A stretch of DNA of 54,694 bases. It comes from an uncultured Lachnospiraceae bacterium. GTDB lineage: Bacteria; Bacillota; Clostridia; Lachnospirales; Lachnospiraceae. The stretch spans positions 1-54,694 of the forward strand of contig CAKRPS010000016.1 in the NCBI GenBank assembly GCA_934385475.1. The letters are read 5' to 3'. A program made the position numbers and the translations under genes. Positions within the stretch are counted from its first letter, which is position 1, and each line of letters begins with the position of its first letter. The notes beneath the pieces were generated by a model. It was given only the letters and a program-made list of their open reading frames with translations. It ran no database searches and was not told the DNA's origin. Positions 1 through 7,868 of this stretch are shown here, in pieces.

Positions 1-661
1 TTTCATCATCCAGACTGCAACCTATATAAAGTAGATTTTTATTACCGCAATCAGCCGAAAGCAACTTATGAAACTGTTCATTACTCTCAAGACTTTTTAT
101 ATATTGATTCTCCGTAAGAATCATCTCTTCATATGTAAGATTCTTACAAAAAGCGTTTACATCTCCGTGTATTTTATATAGCTTACGATAACCTTCACGT
201 ACAACTCTATCATCGAACTTCTTATTTGGATAAAATATCTCCCACTTTCCATTTGGGATATCTTCAATAGCAGAGTCTATATTCAATGTATATACATAAT
301 CCCAATCTATCTCATTAAGAAAGCTAATTTGGCGAGGTTTATTAATCCTAACATGTGTATAGTTGTTAATGAAATAGTCTTTAATCCCATCACTATTCGG
401 ATTACTAAAACATCTTTCAAAAGTTTGTGCTACGCTACTAAAAGACTCCTTTTCCAACTCTTCAATGCAATACTCTCTAACAGAGCAAATTTTTCTTATC
501 ATATAATCTTTGAAATCTGTTCCGCTTGGCACTTTTCCCCCTTTGCTTGTAGAATAACCTCTAGAAAATCCAGACCCCAAAATAGGTACAAGATTCTTCT
601 CTCTAAAAGCAAGAATAAAAAATTCTTTAGTCTCTTTTGCATTCATCGCCAATTCTTTCAT
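1..661 (-). CDS. SIR2-domain protein, N-terminal part, cut by window edge
   Basis: The 220 visible residues form a SIR2-like (SIR2_2-type) NAD-binding domain. The glycine-rich nucleotide loop is LVPILGSGFSRG (residues 24-35). The Asn-containing motif YTLNIDSAIE (124-133) gives N127. The catalytic-His motif YKIHGDVN (162-169) gives H165. They are followed by ILTENQYIKSL (181-191) and LLYIGCSLDDE (210-220), the order seen in SIR2_2 proteins. Many bacterial SIR2 effectors of this kind (ThsA, DSR, SIR2-pAgo and SIR2-HerA partners) hydrolyse NAD during phage infection, using an Asn and a His like these. The start at 661 has a GGAGG site 5 nt upstream. No stop is reached, so the C-terminal sensor or partner domain is not visible. 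The coding sequence is clearly AT-rich compared with the rest of the window, suggesting horizontal acquisition. The SIR2 assignment is firm; the defence role is inferred. Confidence 0.85.
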   Translation of the reverse strand, partial: MKELAMNAKETKEFFILAFREKNLVPILGSGFSRGYSTSKGGKVPSGTDFKDYMIRKICSVREYCIEELEKESFSSVAQTFERCFSNPNSDGIKDYFINNYTHVRINKPRQISFLNEIDWDYVYTLNIDSAIEDIPNGKWEIFYPNKKFDDRVVREGYRKLYKIHGDVNAFCKNLTYEEMILTENQYIKSLESNEQFHKLLSADCGNKNLLYIGCSLDDE

Positions 662-704
662 ACGCTTCCTCCATTTTCTATTACGCAAAATTTAGCCAAG
701 TATT

Positions 705-723
705 CAAATACTATATGTATTTG
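705..723. repeat. Inverted repeat in the SIR2 leader
   Basis: CAAATAC and GTATTTG flank a 5-nt spacer, forming a 19-bp imperfectly centred palindrome about 45 bp upstream of the SIR2 start codon. It could be a regulator binding site or a small leader hairpin; nothing more can be said. Confidence 0.4.
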
Positions 724-828
724 ACTTACCCCTTGCGTTGGCTTCATAAATGACAGCAACCAAAAGTATCTTTTCATTTACAACTCTTTCTGAGATGTGC
801 TTTTCCCTCGCTTTGTGTGTTGATATAT

Positions 829-856
829 ATAATAATATTTAGATTCTTAGTGTCAA
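829..856 (-). promoter_or_regulatory. Vegetative promoter for the SIR2 gene
   Basis: On the minus strand, a consensus -35 TTGACA (851-856) is followed after 16 bp by a -10 TATTAT (829-834). Transcription would start near 822, leaving a leader of about 160 nt before the SIR2 ATG. Confidence 0.68.
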
Positions 857-921
857 TTCACAATTTAATTAATCCCTTCTTTAAATAATGAACTAATTTC
901 TTAATTTTTTCAATATAATAT

Positions 922-955
922 AAAAAAAAGATGGGGAAACTCTTGTCTCCCCATC
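922..955 (-). terminator. Rho-independent terminator after the acyl-CoA-synthetase-like gene
   Basis: An 8-bp GC-rich stem (GATGGGGA/TCCCCATC, 930-955) is followed on the minus strand by a run of eight T residues. It lies 35 bp past the stop codon at 989 and separates this operon from the SIR2 gene. Confidence 0.85.
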
Positions 956-988
956 AATACATTTTATAATTCAAACCTCTGAAATTCA

Positions 989-2725
989 TCACTGAACAGC
1001 CATTTCTTCCAGCTTCCGAAAATCTACTTTGCCAATCAGTGTATACGGGAATTCCCTCACGTACCGATATTCTACCGGACACATATAAGTCGGTACTTTA
1101 TCCTTACAAATTTTCCGAAGTAAATCACTACACTGCGTCTGACCCATAGTCATGGCTTTGTCTTTCAAGATTACATATGCTACCGCCTCGTAATAAGCGC
1201 TGTTTTGTTTAAATCGCGCAACAACCGTGCAATCTGCCACCGGTTCTGCTGATTTAATGGCATCTTCCACCAGATTAGGAAAAATCTTTGCCGGTTGTCC
1301 CTCTACTGCTGTAAGGTAAATTCTCCGAATTCTTCCCTGATGAAACAATAAGCCATTTTTATTGATATATCCAAGGTCACCGGTACGTATCCACCTTCTT
1401 CCTGTCTCGTCCAATGTAATAATTTCCTTAGTCGCCTCTTGATTCTTATAGTATCCAAGCATAATGGATGGACCGGATATCCAAATTTCGCCCACTTCTT
1501 CATAAGATAATTCTTTACCTGTATCCACATCCATAATTTTAATTGTGTTGTGAACAAGAGGAATTCCCACACTTCCGACAGCAGTTGCTTTCGGCGTACT
1601 AGTAACTGCAGCTGCTGCCAATTCTGTCATTCCATAGCCTTTACACACTTCATAAGAGCAATGATGCGCCTTCAAAAATTCATTGACCTTTTCTTCTATT
1701 GTGGTATTCAGAGAATCTCCTCCAACACCTGCTGATATAAGAAAAGACATATCCATTTTCTGCGTCCTCTTACTTTCAGCCAAATATTTCAAATGATCAG
1801 CCAACGCCGAAAAATGATTTGGTCGATATTTTACAAATTCATTGGGAAAATTTTTTGAATCAAACACCGGATACAGAATCACCTGCAATCCATAACATAA
1901 TGTTGTATGGATTGCCAATGTTAATCCATATATGATAAAGGGTGGAAGATCATTGAAATACTTATGCTGCCTTTTAAAAGGAATTCCTAAATACTGATAC
2001 CCCTGTGCTACCGCATTGATATTGTCATCCGAGAGCATAACGCCTTTCGGGATTCCCGTTGTTCCACCTGTATGTGCAATAACAAAGCATTTTCCTTTTT
2101 CATATCCTGTAGTTTTTGCCTGACTCTTCTCACCAAGTCTTATAAATCTTTTCCAGGAAAGAACCTTTTTATCTACTTTATTCCCTATTGTTTTGACGCT
2201 GTAGACCGCCTTCTTAATCCCTGTTAGAGATTCCCCGGGAGACACGACAATTATTTTCTTTACACGGCTTCCCAGTATTGCCTTTTCCATCACGGGATAA
2301 GCAAGGTCTACCGTAAGCACATACTTCGCATTACATTCCTGCACATATGCCCGCATTTGTTCTTCGTTAGTACGAAGATCCACCAGATTTACGACTGCAC
2401 CAAGTTTATTTAACGCATATAGACTATATATCGTTTCCGGCATATTTACCATACAGAAAATCACCACATCGTTTTTACGCACCCCTGCTGCGTAATAGGC
2501 ATTTGCTACCACATCTATTTTTTCAAATAATCTTCCATAAGTAATCTTATGTCCGAAATAATTCAGTGCTATATCGCGGGGATAATTCTTGTTATTCCGG
2601 TAAATCAGTTCATATGCTGTGCACTGTGGTTCACAGGACTGTATTGCTTCCTCACTATAGTATTTCAGCCAGGGCTTATCAATTGACGGATAACCGGTCA
2701 ACTCACATTCTGTCTGCGCAATCAT
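989..2725 (-). CDS. AMP-forming acyl-CoA/acyl-acid synthetase (ANL family)
   Basis: This 578-residue protein has the layout of an adenylate-forming (ANL) enzyme, which activates a carboxylic acid with ATP and passes it to CoA or a carrier. Visible motifs are the P-loop-like AHTGGTTGIPKGVMLSDD (about residues 216-234), GYGMTELAAAA, the ATP/ribose-binding RWIRTGDLGYINKNG with the hinge nearby, and a C-terminal IGKVDFRKLEE with the expected catalytic Lys. Length is normal for a long- or medium-chain acyl-CoA synthetase. Its start overlaps the 3' end of the upstream acyltransferase gene by 23 nt, so the two are probably translationally coupled. Together they could activate and transfer a fatty acid, but the true substrate is unknown. 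An o-succinylbenzoate or aryl-acid ligase is less likely because no matching pathway genes are nearby. Confidence 0.87.
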   Translation of the reverse strand: MIAQTECELTGYPSIDKPWLKYYSEEAIQSCEPQCTAYELIYRNNKNYPRDIALNYFGHKITYGRLFEKIDVVANAYYAAGVRKNDVVIFCMVNMPETIYSLYALNKLGAVVNLVDLRTNEEQMRAYVQECNAKYVLTVDLAYPVMEKAILGSRVKKIIVVSPGESLTGIKKAVYSVKTIGNKVDKKVLSWKRFIRLGEKSQAKTTGYEKGKCFVIAHTGGTTGIPKGVMLSDDNINAVAQGYQYLGIPFKRQHKYFNDLPPFIIYGLTLAIHTTLCYGLQVILYPVFDSKNFPNEFVKYRPNHFSALADHLKYLAESKRTQKMDMSFLISAGVGGDSLNTTIEEKVNEFLKAHHCSYEVCKGYGMTELAAAAVTSTPKATAVGSVGIPLVHNTIKIMDVDTGKELSYEEVGEIWISGPSIMLGYYKNQEATKEIITLDETGRRWIRTGDLGYINKNGLLFHQGRIRRIYLTAVEGQPAKIFPNLVEDAIKSAEPVADCTVVARFKQNSAYYEAVAYVILKDKAMTMGQTQCSDLLRKICKDKVPTYMCPVEYRYVREFPYTLIGKVDFRKLEEMAVQ

Positions 2726-3806
2726 TATTTCTTCTTCTCCTTTGTTGACTCATCTTTAGATAAAAACATTTTCGTAAATTCTCAACTACATTTTTCCTAT
2801 CCAGATCTATTTCCTTCCGGACATATTCCTTGTTGCCCAATTCCATTTCTTTCAGTACATTCTTCTTTAATCTCAAATTACTTAACGACCGCACTACCGC
2901 CTCATATTCCTGCTCCTCATCGGTCTTTTTTGTCAGGTATTCCGCATCAAAGACATCATGCTTCCAATTCAGTTTCCGAAATGTATCGTTTACATAGAAA
3001 TCAATAAAATATTTTTCTAAATCTTCATACTCACTTCTTATGATTGGTGCAAGATGCCTTTCCATCATCTGATATACCGCGGTTGCCATCTGATCCCGTA
3101 CATAACTGCTCATGGATTTTATCAGATATTTTTCACAGCCTTCTTTTCCGGGAAAGTAATCCTGTGTATTTAAATTCAGATTTCTCATATCAATCGGAGG
3201 CCCCACATCTATGTATGACACCCTATTTTCATAATCTTTTACCATAACGATAGGAACTATCTTTTTCCCGGTTTTTAATGCCAGATTCACCGGACCGTCA
3301 TAAAGAGGTTTAATCAATTTATTCAGATCATAATTATGTGATCCTTCCGGAAAAATAAGGATGCTCTGCGTCTTTAATACCCGCTCCATTTTCGGAAGAA
3401 GTGCTCTTCTCTCCTTTTGATCTAAAACATTAAAGACAATCATTCCATTCAGCCATGACAGGTATACCTCTGGATTGTAATTCAGGTTTTCCACCGACCC
3501 CAATACCAAATACGCATTACGGTCGATAATGTTCAGCATAGTTTCAATATCCTCCGGGCAGACATGGCTTCCCACAAAAATGTAACTTTCCTCTTTTTCC
3601 AACTCAGGATAACGCTCCACGATAATATTGTTTGCGTTCCTCTTTTTAGATAGTGGATAGTCAATCGTTGCATTTGTAAATACATTACAGAGTTTTCGGA
3701 AGATACCGTTAGTTTTGCGGCGCAGAAATAGGCCCATATCTGTAGTAAAATGATCCACGTCCTTTGTATTTAGTTTGTTGATGAATAGATTTCTATACTC
3801 TATCAT
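2703..3806 (-). CDS. PlsC-like acyltransferase with C-terminal extension
   Basis: The 367-residue protein carries the two signature blocks of glycerolipid acyltransferases: the HX4D motif in SHVCPEDIE (about residue 78) and the FPEG motif in LIFPEGSHNYDLN (about residue 150), followed by KTGKKIVPIVMV. These enzymes move an acyl chain to lysophosphatidic acid or a similar acceptor at the membrane. The typical PlsC core is ~240 residues; here about 130 extra residues rich in charged amino acids follow (DRKNVVENLRKCF), with no recognised domain. No strong ribosome binding site precedes the ATG (only a purine-rich AAAGA). It is first in a two-gene operon with the ANL synthetase and has its own promoter at 3894-3922. 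The acceptor is unknown. Confidence 0.83.
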   Translation of the reverse strand: MIEYRNLFINKLNTKDVDHFTTDMGLFLRRKTNGIFRKLCNVFTNATIDYPLSKKRNANNIIVERYPELEKEESYIFVGSHVCPEDIETMLNIIDRNAYLVLGSVENLNYNPEVYLSWLNGMIVFNVLDQKERRALLPKMERVLKTQSILIFPEGSHNYDLNKLIKPLYDGPVNLALKTGKKIVPIVMVKDYENRVSYIDVGPPIDMRNLNLNTQDYFPGKEGCEKYLIKSMSSYVRDQMATAVYQMMERHLAPIIRSEYEDLEKYFIDFYVNDTFRKLNWKHDVFDAEYLTKKTDEEQEYEAVVRSLSNLRLKKNVLKEMELGNKEYVRKEIDLDRKNVVENLRKCFYLKMSQQRRRRNNDCADRM

Positions 3807-3893
3807 TCTTTTTCTACGGATCTATTCTCAAGAATAATACTGCAGCCTTGTCATTATCTTGAAATTTCTCTTGTACTTCTTATTATCGTTTTC

Positions 3894-3922
3894 AGTATAC
3901 GCTTTTAAGTATTATTTTGCAA
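3894..3922 (-). promoter_or_regulatory. Promoter of the acyltransferase/synthetase operon
   Basis: On the minus strand, TTGCAA (3917-3922) and TATACT (3894-3899) are separated by 17 bp. It lies back-to-back with the XRE gene promoter region. Confidence 0.68.
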
Positions 3923-3935
3923 CGATATTGTTTAC

Positions 3936-3941
3936 TATAAT
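3936..3941 (+). promoter_or_regulatory. -10 element of the XRE regulator gene
   Basis: A perfect TATAAT lies 30 bp upstream of the XRE start. No good -35 sits at 16-18 bp; the palindromic TTGCAA at 3917-3922 is only 13 bp away and is better used by the opposite promoter. Confidence 0.4.
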
Positions 3942-3970
3942 TAACGCATAAACTAAGTATGGTGATAAAC

Positions 3971-4279
3971 ATGATAAATGTGTTAGAACGTATAACTGAA
4001 TTAAGAGAGGCGCATCATTGGACAGAATACCAACTTGCAGATCGTTCCGGACTTACACAGTCCACCATTTCTTCCTGGTACCGAAAGCAGATGCTTCCTA
4101 CGATTCCTTCTCTTGTAAAAATATGTAATGCTTTTGACATTACGGTTTCACAGTTTTTTCTTGAAGATGAGGAACAGGCTATCTATCTTACCGAAAAACA
4201 ATCCGCTCTGTTAGCTGCTTCTTCTAAACTGACCCCCGAACAGTATAATGCACTACTAACATTTCTTGAGCAGTTATAA
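3971..4279 (+). CDS. XRE-family helix-turn-helix regulator
   Basis: A 102-residue DNA-binding protein. An N-terminal Cro/C1-type HTH spans roughly residues 4-60 (LREAHHWTEYQLADRSGLTQ, then STISSWYRKQMLPTIPSLVK), ending in the usual ICNAFDITVSQFF. The short C-terminal tail (KLTPEQYNALLTFLEQL) resembles that of small regulators common in Clostridia. The open frame could begin at 3959, but GGTGA sits 5 nt before the ATG at 3971 and nothing usable precedes 3959, so 3971 is chosen. The gene is divergent from the acyltransferase operon and the promoters nearly overlap, so it may control both. No ligand domain is visible. Confidence 0.85.
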   Translation: MINVLERITELREAHHWTEYQLADRSGLTQSTISSWYRKQMLPTIPSLVKICNAFDITVSQFFLEDEEQAIYLTEKQSALLAASSKLTPEQYNALLTFLEQL

Positions 4280-4321
4280 AAAATGGAGGATAACCGTTTT
4301 CACAGCTATCCTCCATTTTTT
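4278..4321. terminator. Bidirectional terminator between the XRE and HIT genes
   Basis: A perfect 15-bp inverted repeat (4278-4292 with 4307-4321) has six A residues on one side and six T residues on the other. It can end transcription from both convergent genes and overlaps the XRE stop codon. Confidence 0.92.
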
Positions 4322-4330
4322 CTATTCTAT

Positions 4331-4789
4331 TCAATGCACTCTTTCCAGCTCGTATCGTATCTTTTCCTTCATTAAAATAATTTCGTCCTCACTTGGTCTA
4401 TTGTCATCAGCATACATCTTTTCCCTGGGATACCACCAAACCGGTCCTTTTCCATTATTCCCATACCCGTCTAAATCACCTTCATGTCTTGGAAATAAAT
4501 GCCAATGTAAATGAGCATCTCCGTTTCCTAAACATTCATAGTTCATTTTTTCAGCCCCAAACGCCTTTGACACTGCATTTGCCACCGTTATCATTTCTTC
4601 CATATATAACTTTTTCGCATTTTCATTCAATTTAAATAATTCCATCACATGCTCTTTATACAGGAAAAGAGTATATCCTTTAAAGTGCTGATAATCTCCT
4701 AACACTACATACCCTGTTTTTAACTCCGCTATAAAATACGGGTTCTTTTCTTCTTTTATCATTTGAATTCTGTCACAGACAATACACAT
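4331..4789 (-). CDS. HIT-family nucleotide hydrolase/transferase
   Basis: A 152-residue histidine-triad protein. The active-site signature is HLHWHLFPRH (about residues 96-105), preceded by ECLGNGDAH. The N-terminal CIVCDRI is the short Cys pair seen in many HIT proteins. These enzymes hydrolyse nucleoside phosphoramidates or dinucleoside polyphosphates in the cytoplasm. A TTG at 4795 extends the frame by two codons, but AGGAG is ideally placed 7 nt before the ATG at 4789. It is a single gene converging on the XRE gene. The substrate cannot be read from the sequence. Confidence 0.92.
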   Translation of the reverse strand: MCIVCDRIQMIKEEKNPYFIAELKTGYVVLGDYQHFKGYTLFLYKEHVMELFKLNENAKKLYMEEMITVANAVSKAFGAEKMNYECLGNGDAHLHWHLFPRHEGDLDGYGNNGKGPVWWYPREKMYADDNRPSEDEIILMKEKIRYELERVH

Positions 4790-4853
4790 AATCAAACTCC
4801 TTTTTAACAGAAATAGGCTGACAGGCTATTCACGGAATTTCGAGTTACATCCA

Positions 4854-4891
4854 ATTATACTAATACTCTCAGATTTCCACCTGAGAGTATT
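4854..4891 (-). promoter_or_regulatory. -10 box and overlapping inverted repeat upstream of the HIT gene
   Basis: A consensus TATAAT (4854-4859, minus strand) lies 65 bp before the HIT start. Just upstream, where the -35 should be, sits a perfect 11-bp inverted repeat AATACTCTCAG/CTGAGAGTATT (4862-4872 and 4881-4891) with no T-tail. It looks more like an operator or an upstream terminator remnant than a normal -35. The rest of the 4796-5068 gap shows nothing recognisable. Confidence 0.4.
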
Positions 4892-5068
4892 TCCCTAGCT
4901 TTTCTTATTCGTTTGTTCGCGCACCCCTACCTCTAAACGGCTCTATATTATCACGGCCACATATCCCTCTTAGCATCCGGTTTAAAGTTGCTTCTCATAT
5001 ACTCATTTCAATCCATACTCCACAATGTGAGTAACTTAATCTTTGTTTGATTTTTCGCTTGTCCTTCC

Positions 5069-6403
5069 CTACACAATCCTTCTCACGGTAATAATACTCC
5101 GGTAAGTCGCCGCTGTAATCTTAATCCCGGTCCGTTCTGTGCTGGCGTGGACAATCTGTCCATTTCCTATGTAAATTCCAACGTGCCCGCCATAGTATAT
5201 AATATCTCCCGGCTGTGCCTCAGAGTAGGATACTCCCGTTCCGACACCTGCCTGAGCATAAGAGCTTCTAGGCAGTGAAATGCCAAATGCCTGATAGACT
5301 GACATTACAAATCCGGAGCAGTCTGCACCGTTTGTCAGGCTGGTTCCGCCCGCCACATAAGGATTTCCGATAAACTTGCAGGCATAATTGGCAATATCCT
5401 GTCCCTTGCCGCCTCCGGATGAGGACGGTGCGGGTGTCTCTTTCTGCCCGGAATCCTCCTGGGAGGAATTGTCTCCCTGCGAAGATGAATCACCGTCTGA
5501 GCTGTCGGAAGAAGTATCCTGTGAGGAGTCCCCGGACTGCTCTGCCATAAGTCTCTGTCTTTCTTCCTCTTCCTTACGCTGGCGTTCCTCTTCTTCCTTT
5601 CGTTTCCGTTCTTCCTCTTCTTTTCTCTTTCGTTCCTCTTCCTCCAGCTTCTTGATCTTATCGGTTTCCTGTTTGATCTTCGCCGTGTAGGCTGCAGCCT
5701 CCTGTTTCGCTTTTGCGAGCACTACCGAGTAGTTCTCATACTGCTGTTTTTTCTCTTCAAGAACGCCCTGTACATAGGTTTGTTCCTCTTCAAGCTCTGT
5801 CTTGGAGGTCTCAAGCTCCGATTTTTCTTCCTCAAGCTGATCCTGCAGTGCCGCCACCTGCTGTACTACAGCTTCATATTCCAGCAGCAGTTTCCGGTCA
5901 TACTCATACAGTTCTTCGACGTAGTGTGCCTTGTTCATCATATCGGCCATGTTCTGCGCCTTGAAGAACACTTGCATATAAGAGGTATCTCCCTGTTCAT
6001 ACATGAACTTGATGCGGATTTTCATCGATTCATACTGGGAATCCTTTTCCTCTACCGCTGCGTCGTACTCTACCTGCGTCTTTTCAATGTCAGCTTCTTT
6101 GTTGGAAATTGCCTCTTCGATCAGATTGATATCCGTGAGCAGGGAGACCATCTCATCGTCGAGTTCGTCAATCTGTTCTCCAACATCTGCCTGTGCTCCC
6201 CGGTACTGTCCGATCTGTTTGTTGACCTCGTTCAACTGTGCCTGATTGTTCTTAACGTTTTTCTGGCTTTCTTCAATATCCTTTTGCAGGTCAGAAATCG
6301 TGGTCGCAGATACGGGTTCTGCAACCGTAAAAAACAATATAAAAGATAATACGATACATAAACCTCTTACCGTTTTTCTTTTCATGCCTTTTGTGCCTCT
6401 CAT
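5069..6403 (-). CDS. Secreted coiled-coil NlpC/P60 peptidoglycan endopeptidase
   Basis: The 444-residue precursor begins with a signal peptide (KRKTVRGLCIVLSFILFF, cleavage likely after VSA). A long coiled coil follows (about 35-255), with a charged EEERKRKEEEERQRKEEE segment. A Ser/Asp/Gly-rich linker (~290-335) leads to the C-terminal NlpC/P60 domain (338-444). The catalytic Cys is in NGADCSGFVMS (about residue 360), the His in GGHVGIYIG, and the third polar residue in VHAST. Such proteins (CwlO, SagA type) cut D-Glu-diamino acid cross-peptides in the wall. The ATG at 6403 has almost no spacer after its GCAGG; the Met seven codons in (MKRKTV) would give a cleaner signal peptide and is an alternative start. 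It follows asnS by 32 bp on the same strand. Confidence 0.9.
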   Translation of the reverse strand: MRGTKGMKRKTVRGLCIVLSFILFFTVAEPVSATTISDLQKDIEESQKNVKNNQAQLNEVNKQIGQYRGAQADVGEQIDELDDEMVSLLTDINLIEEAISNKEADIEKTQVEYDAAVEEKDSQYESMKIRIKFMYEQGDTSYMQVFFKAQNMADMMNKAHYVEELYEYDRKLLLEYEAVVQQVAALQDQLEEEKSELETSKTELEEEQTYVQGVLEEKKQQYENYSVVLAKAKQEAAAYTAKIKQETDKIKKLEEEERKRKEEEERKRKEEEERQRKEEEERQRLMAEQSGDSSQDTSSDSSDGDSSSQGDNSSQEDSGQKETPAPSSSGGGKGQDIANYACKFIGNPYVAGGTSLTNGADCSGFVMSVYQAFGISLPRSSYAQAGVGTGVSYSEAQPGDIIYYGGHVGIYIGNGQIVHASTERTGIKITAATYRSIITVRRIV

Positions 6404-6435
6404 CCTGCAAGTCTTTTTTGATTCGTAGTAACTAC

Positions 6436-7827
6436 TTATAATTCACAGTTATTTACTGTTCTGGGGAAGGGAATAACATCTCTGATATTGCCCATACCGG
6501 TCAGATACATCACGCATCTCTCAAATCCAAGTCCGAAGCCTGCGTGTCTGACAGAACCGTATCTTCTCAGATCCAGATAGAACTGGTAGTCATCTTTATT
6601 CAGTCCCAGTTCTTCCATTCTCTTTTCCAGAAGCTCCAGATTATCCTCTCTCTGGCTGCCGCCGATAATCTCACCGATTCCGGGAACAAGGCAGTCCATG
6701 GCTGCCACCGTCTTGCCATCCTCATTCAGCTTCATATAAAATGCCTTGATCTCCTTCGGATAATCCGTAACGAAAACGGGACGTTTAAATTCCTTCTCTG
6801 TCAGGAATCTTTCATGCTCTGTCTGTAAATCGCATCCCCAGGAAACCTTATACTCAAATTCATCATTATGCTGTTCCAGAATCTTGATCGCATCCGTATA
6901 GGTAACGTGTGCAAAATCGGAATTGAGCACATGCTGTAATCTTTCGATCAGTCCTTTATCCACAAACTGGTTAAAGAAGTTCATCTCTTCCGGTGCATTC
7001 TCCAGCACATACCGGATTACATGCTTTAACATAGCCTCCGCCAGAATCATATCGTCTGTCAGATCTGCAAAGGCAATCTCCGGCTCAATCATCCAGAACT
7101 CTGCCGCATGTCTGGTCGTATTGGAATTTTCCGCACGGAAGGTCGGTCCGAAGGTATACACATTCTTAAAGGCAAACGCATAGGTCTCTACATTAAGCTG
7201 GCCGCTCACCGTCAGATTGGTAGGTTTTCCAAAGAAATCCTGGCTGTAATCTACTTTTCCGTCCTCTGTTTTCGGAAGATTGTTCAGATCCAGCGTGGTC
7301 ACCTGGAACATTTCTCCGGCTCCTTCACAGTCACTTCCTGTGATCAGCGGTGTATGCACATACACAAATCCTCTTTCCTGGAAAAAGGTATGAATCGCAT
7401 AGGCGATCAGAGAACGTACACGGAAGGTTGCCTGAAAGGTGTTGGTTCTCGGGCGCAGGTGGGAAATCGTTCTGAGATACTCAAAGCTGTGTCTCTTCTT
7501 CTGTAATGGATAATCTGCTGTTGAAGCACCCTCTACCAGAATTTCTGCTGCCTGCATCTCAAATTTCTGCTTTGCCTGCGGCGTTGCCACGATTTTTCCT
7601 CTGGCGATGATCGCAGAACCCACATTTAGTTTGGAAATTGTCTCAAAGTTCTCCAATGCGTCGGAATACACTACCTGTAAAGGCTCAAAAAAGGTTCCGT
7701 CGTTTATCACAATAAATCCAAAAGTCTTGGAATCGCGGATACTTCTCACCCATCCGCCTACGGTCACCTCCGTGTCAATGTACTTGTCACTGTTACGGTA
7801 CAAGTCTCTGATGTCTGTCAAATTCAT
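6436..7827 (-). CDS. asnS: Asparaginyl-tRNA synthetase
   Basis: A 463-residue class II synthetase charging tRNA-Asn. The N-terminal OB-fold anticodon-binding domain is clear ([19 protein letters not shown], residues 21-39). The class II core carries motif 2 ([20 protein letters not shown]) and motif 3 near the C-terminus ([15 protein letters not shown]). Length and the RHAAEF and FPRTVN endings match bacterial AsnRS rather than AspRS. GAGAGGG lies 8 nt before the ATG. The upstream neighbour is the trigger-factor-like lipoprotein 41 bp away; no T-box leader fits in this space, so transcription probably comes from upstream. Confidence 0.97.
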   Translation of the reverse strand: MNLTDIRDLYRNSDKYIDTEVTVGGWVRSIRDSKTFGFIVINDGTFFEPLQVVYSDALENFETISKLNVGSAIIARGKIVATPQAKQKFEMQAAEILVEGASTADYPLQKKRHSFEYLRTISHLRPRTNTFQATFRVRSLIAYAIHTFFQERGFVYVHTPLITGSDCEGAGEMFQVTTLDLNNLPKTEDGKVDYSQDFFGKPTNLTVSGQLNVETYAFAFKNVYTFGPTFRAENSNTTRHAAEFWMIEPEIAFADLTDDMILAEAMLKHVIRYVLENAPEEMNFFNQFVDKGLIERLQHVLNSDFAHVTYTDAIKILEQHNDEFEYKVSWGCDLQTEHERFLTEKEFKRPVFVTDYPKEIKAFYMKLNEDGKTVAAMDCLVPGIGEIIGGSQREDNLELLEKRMEELGLNKDDYQFYLDLRRYGSVRHAGFGLGFERCVMYLTGMGNIRDVIPFPRTVNNCEL

Positions 7828-7868
7828 TTCGATACCCTCTCATTCTTTATCCCTTAGATTTTCAATTT

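Larger units (their letters stand above)
662..988. other. Intergenic region between the SIR2 gene and the acyl-CoA-synthetase-like gene
   Basis: This 327-bp AT-rich gap holds the SIR2 promoter, a ~160-nt SIR2 leader containing an inverted repeat, and the terminator of the rightward neighbour. No convincing coding sequence was found; the plus-strand open frame at 329-724 is antisense to the SIR2 gene. Confidence 0.7.

Noticed and set aside
329..724. Plus-strand open frame of 131 residues
   Set aside because: It is antisense to the SIR2 gene, which has clear motifs, a promoter and a ribosome binding site; the plus-strand translation has no recognisable features.
7828..7868. T-box leader for asnS
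   Set aside because: Only 41 bp separate asnS from the upstream gene, with no specifier-loop or T-box sequence.
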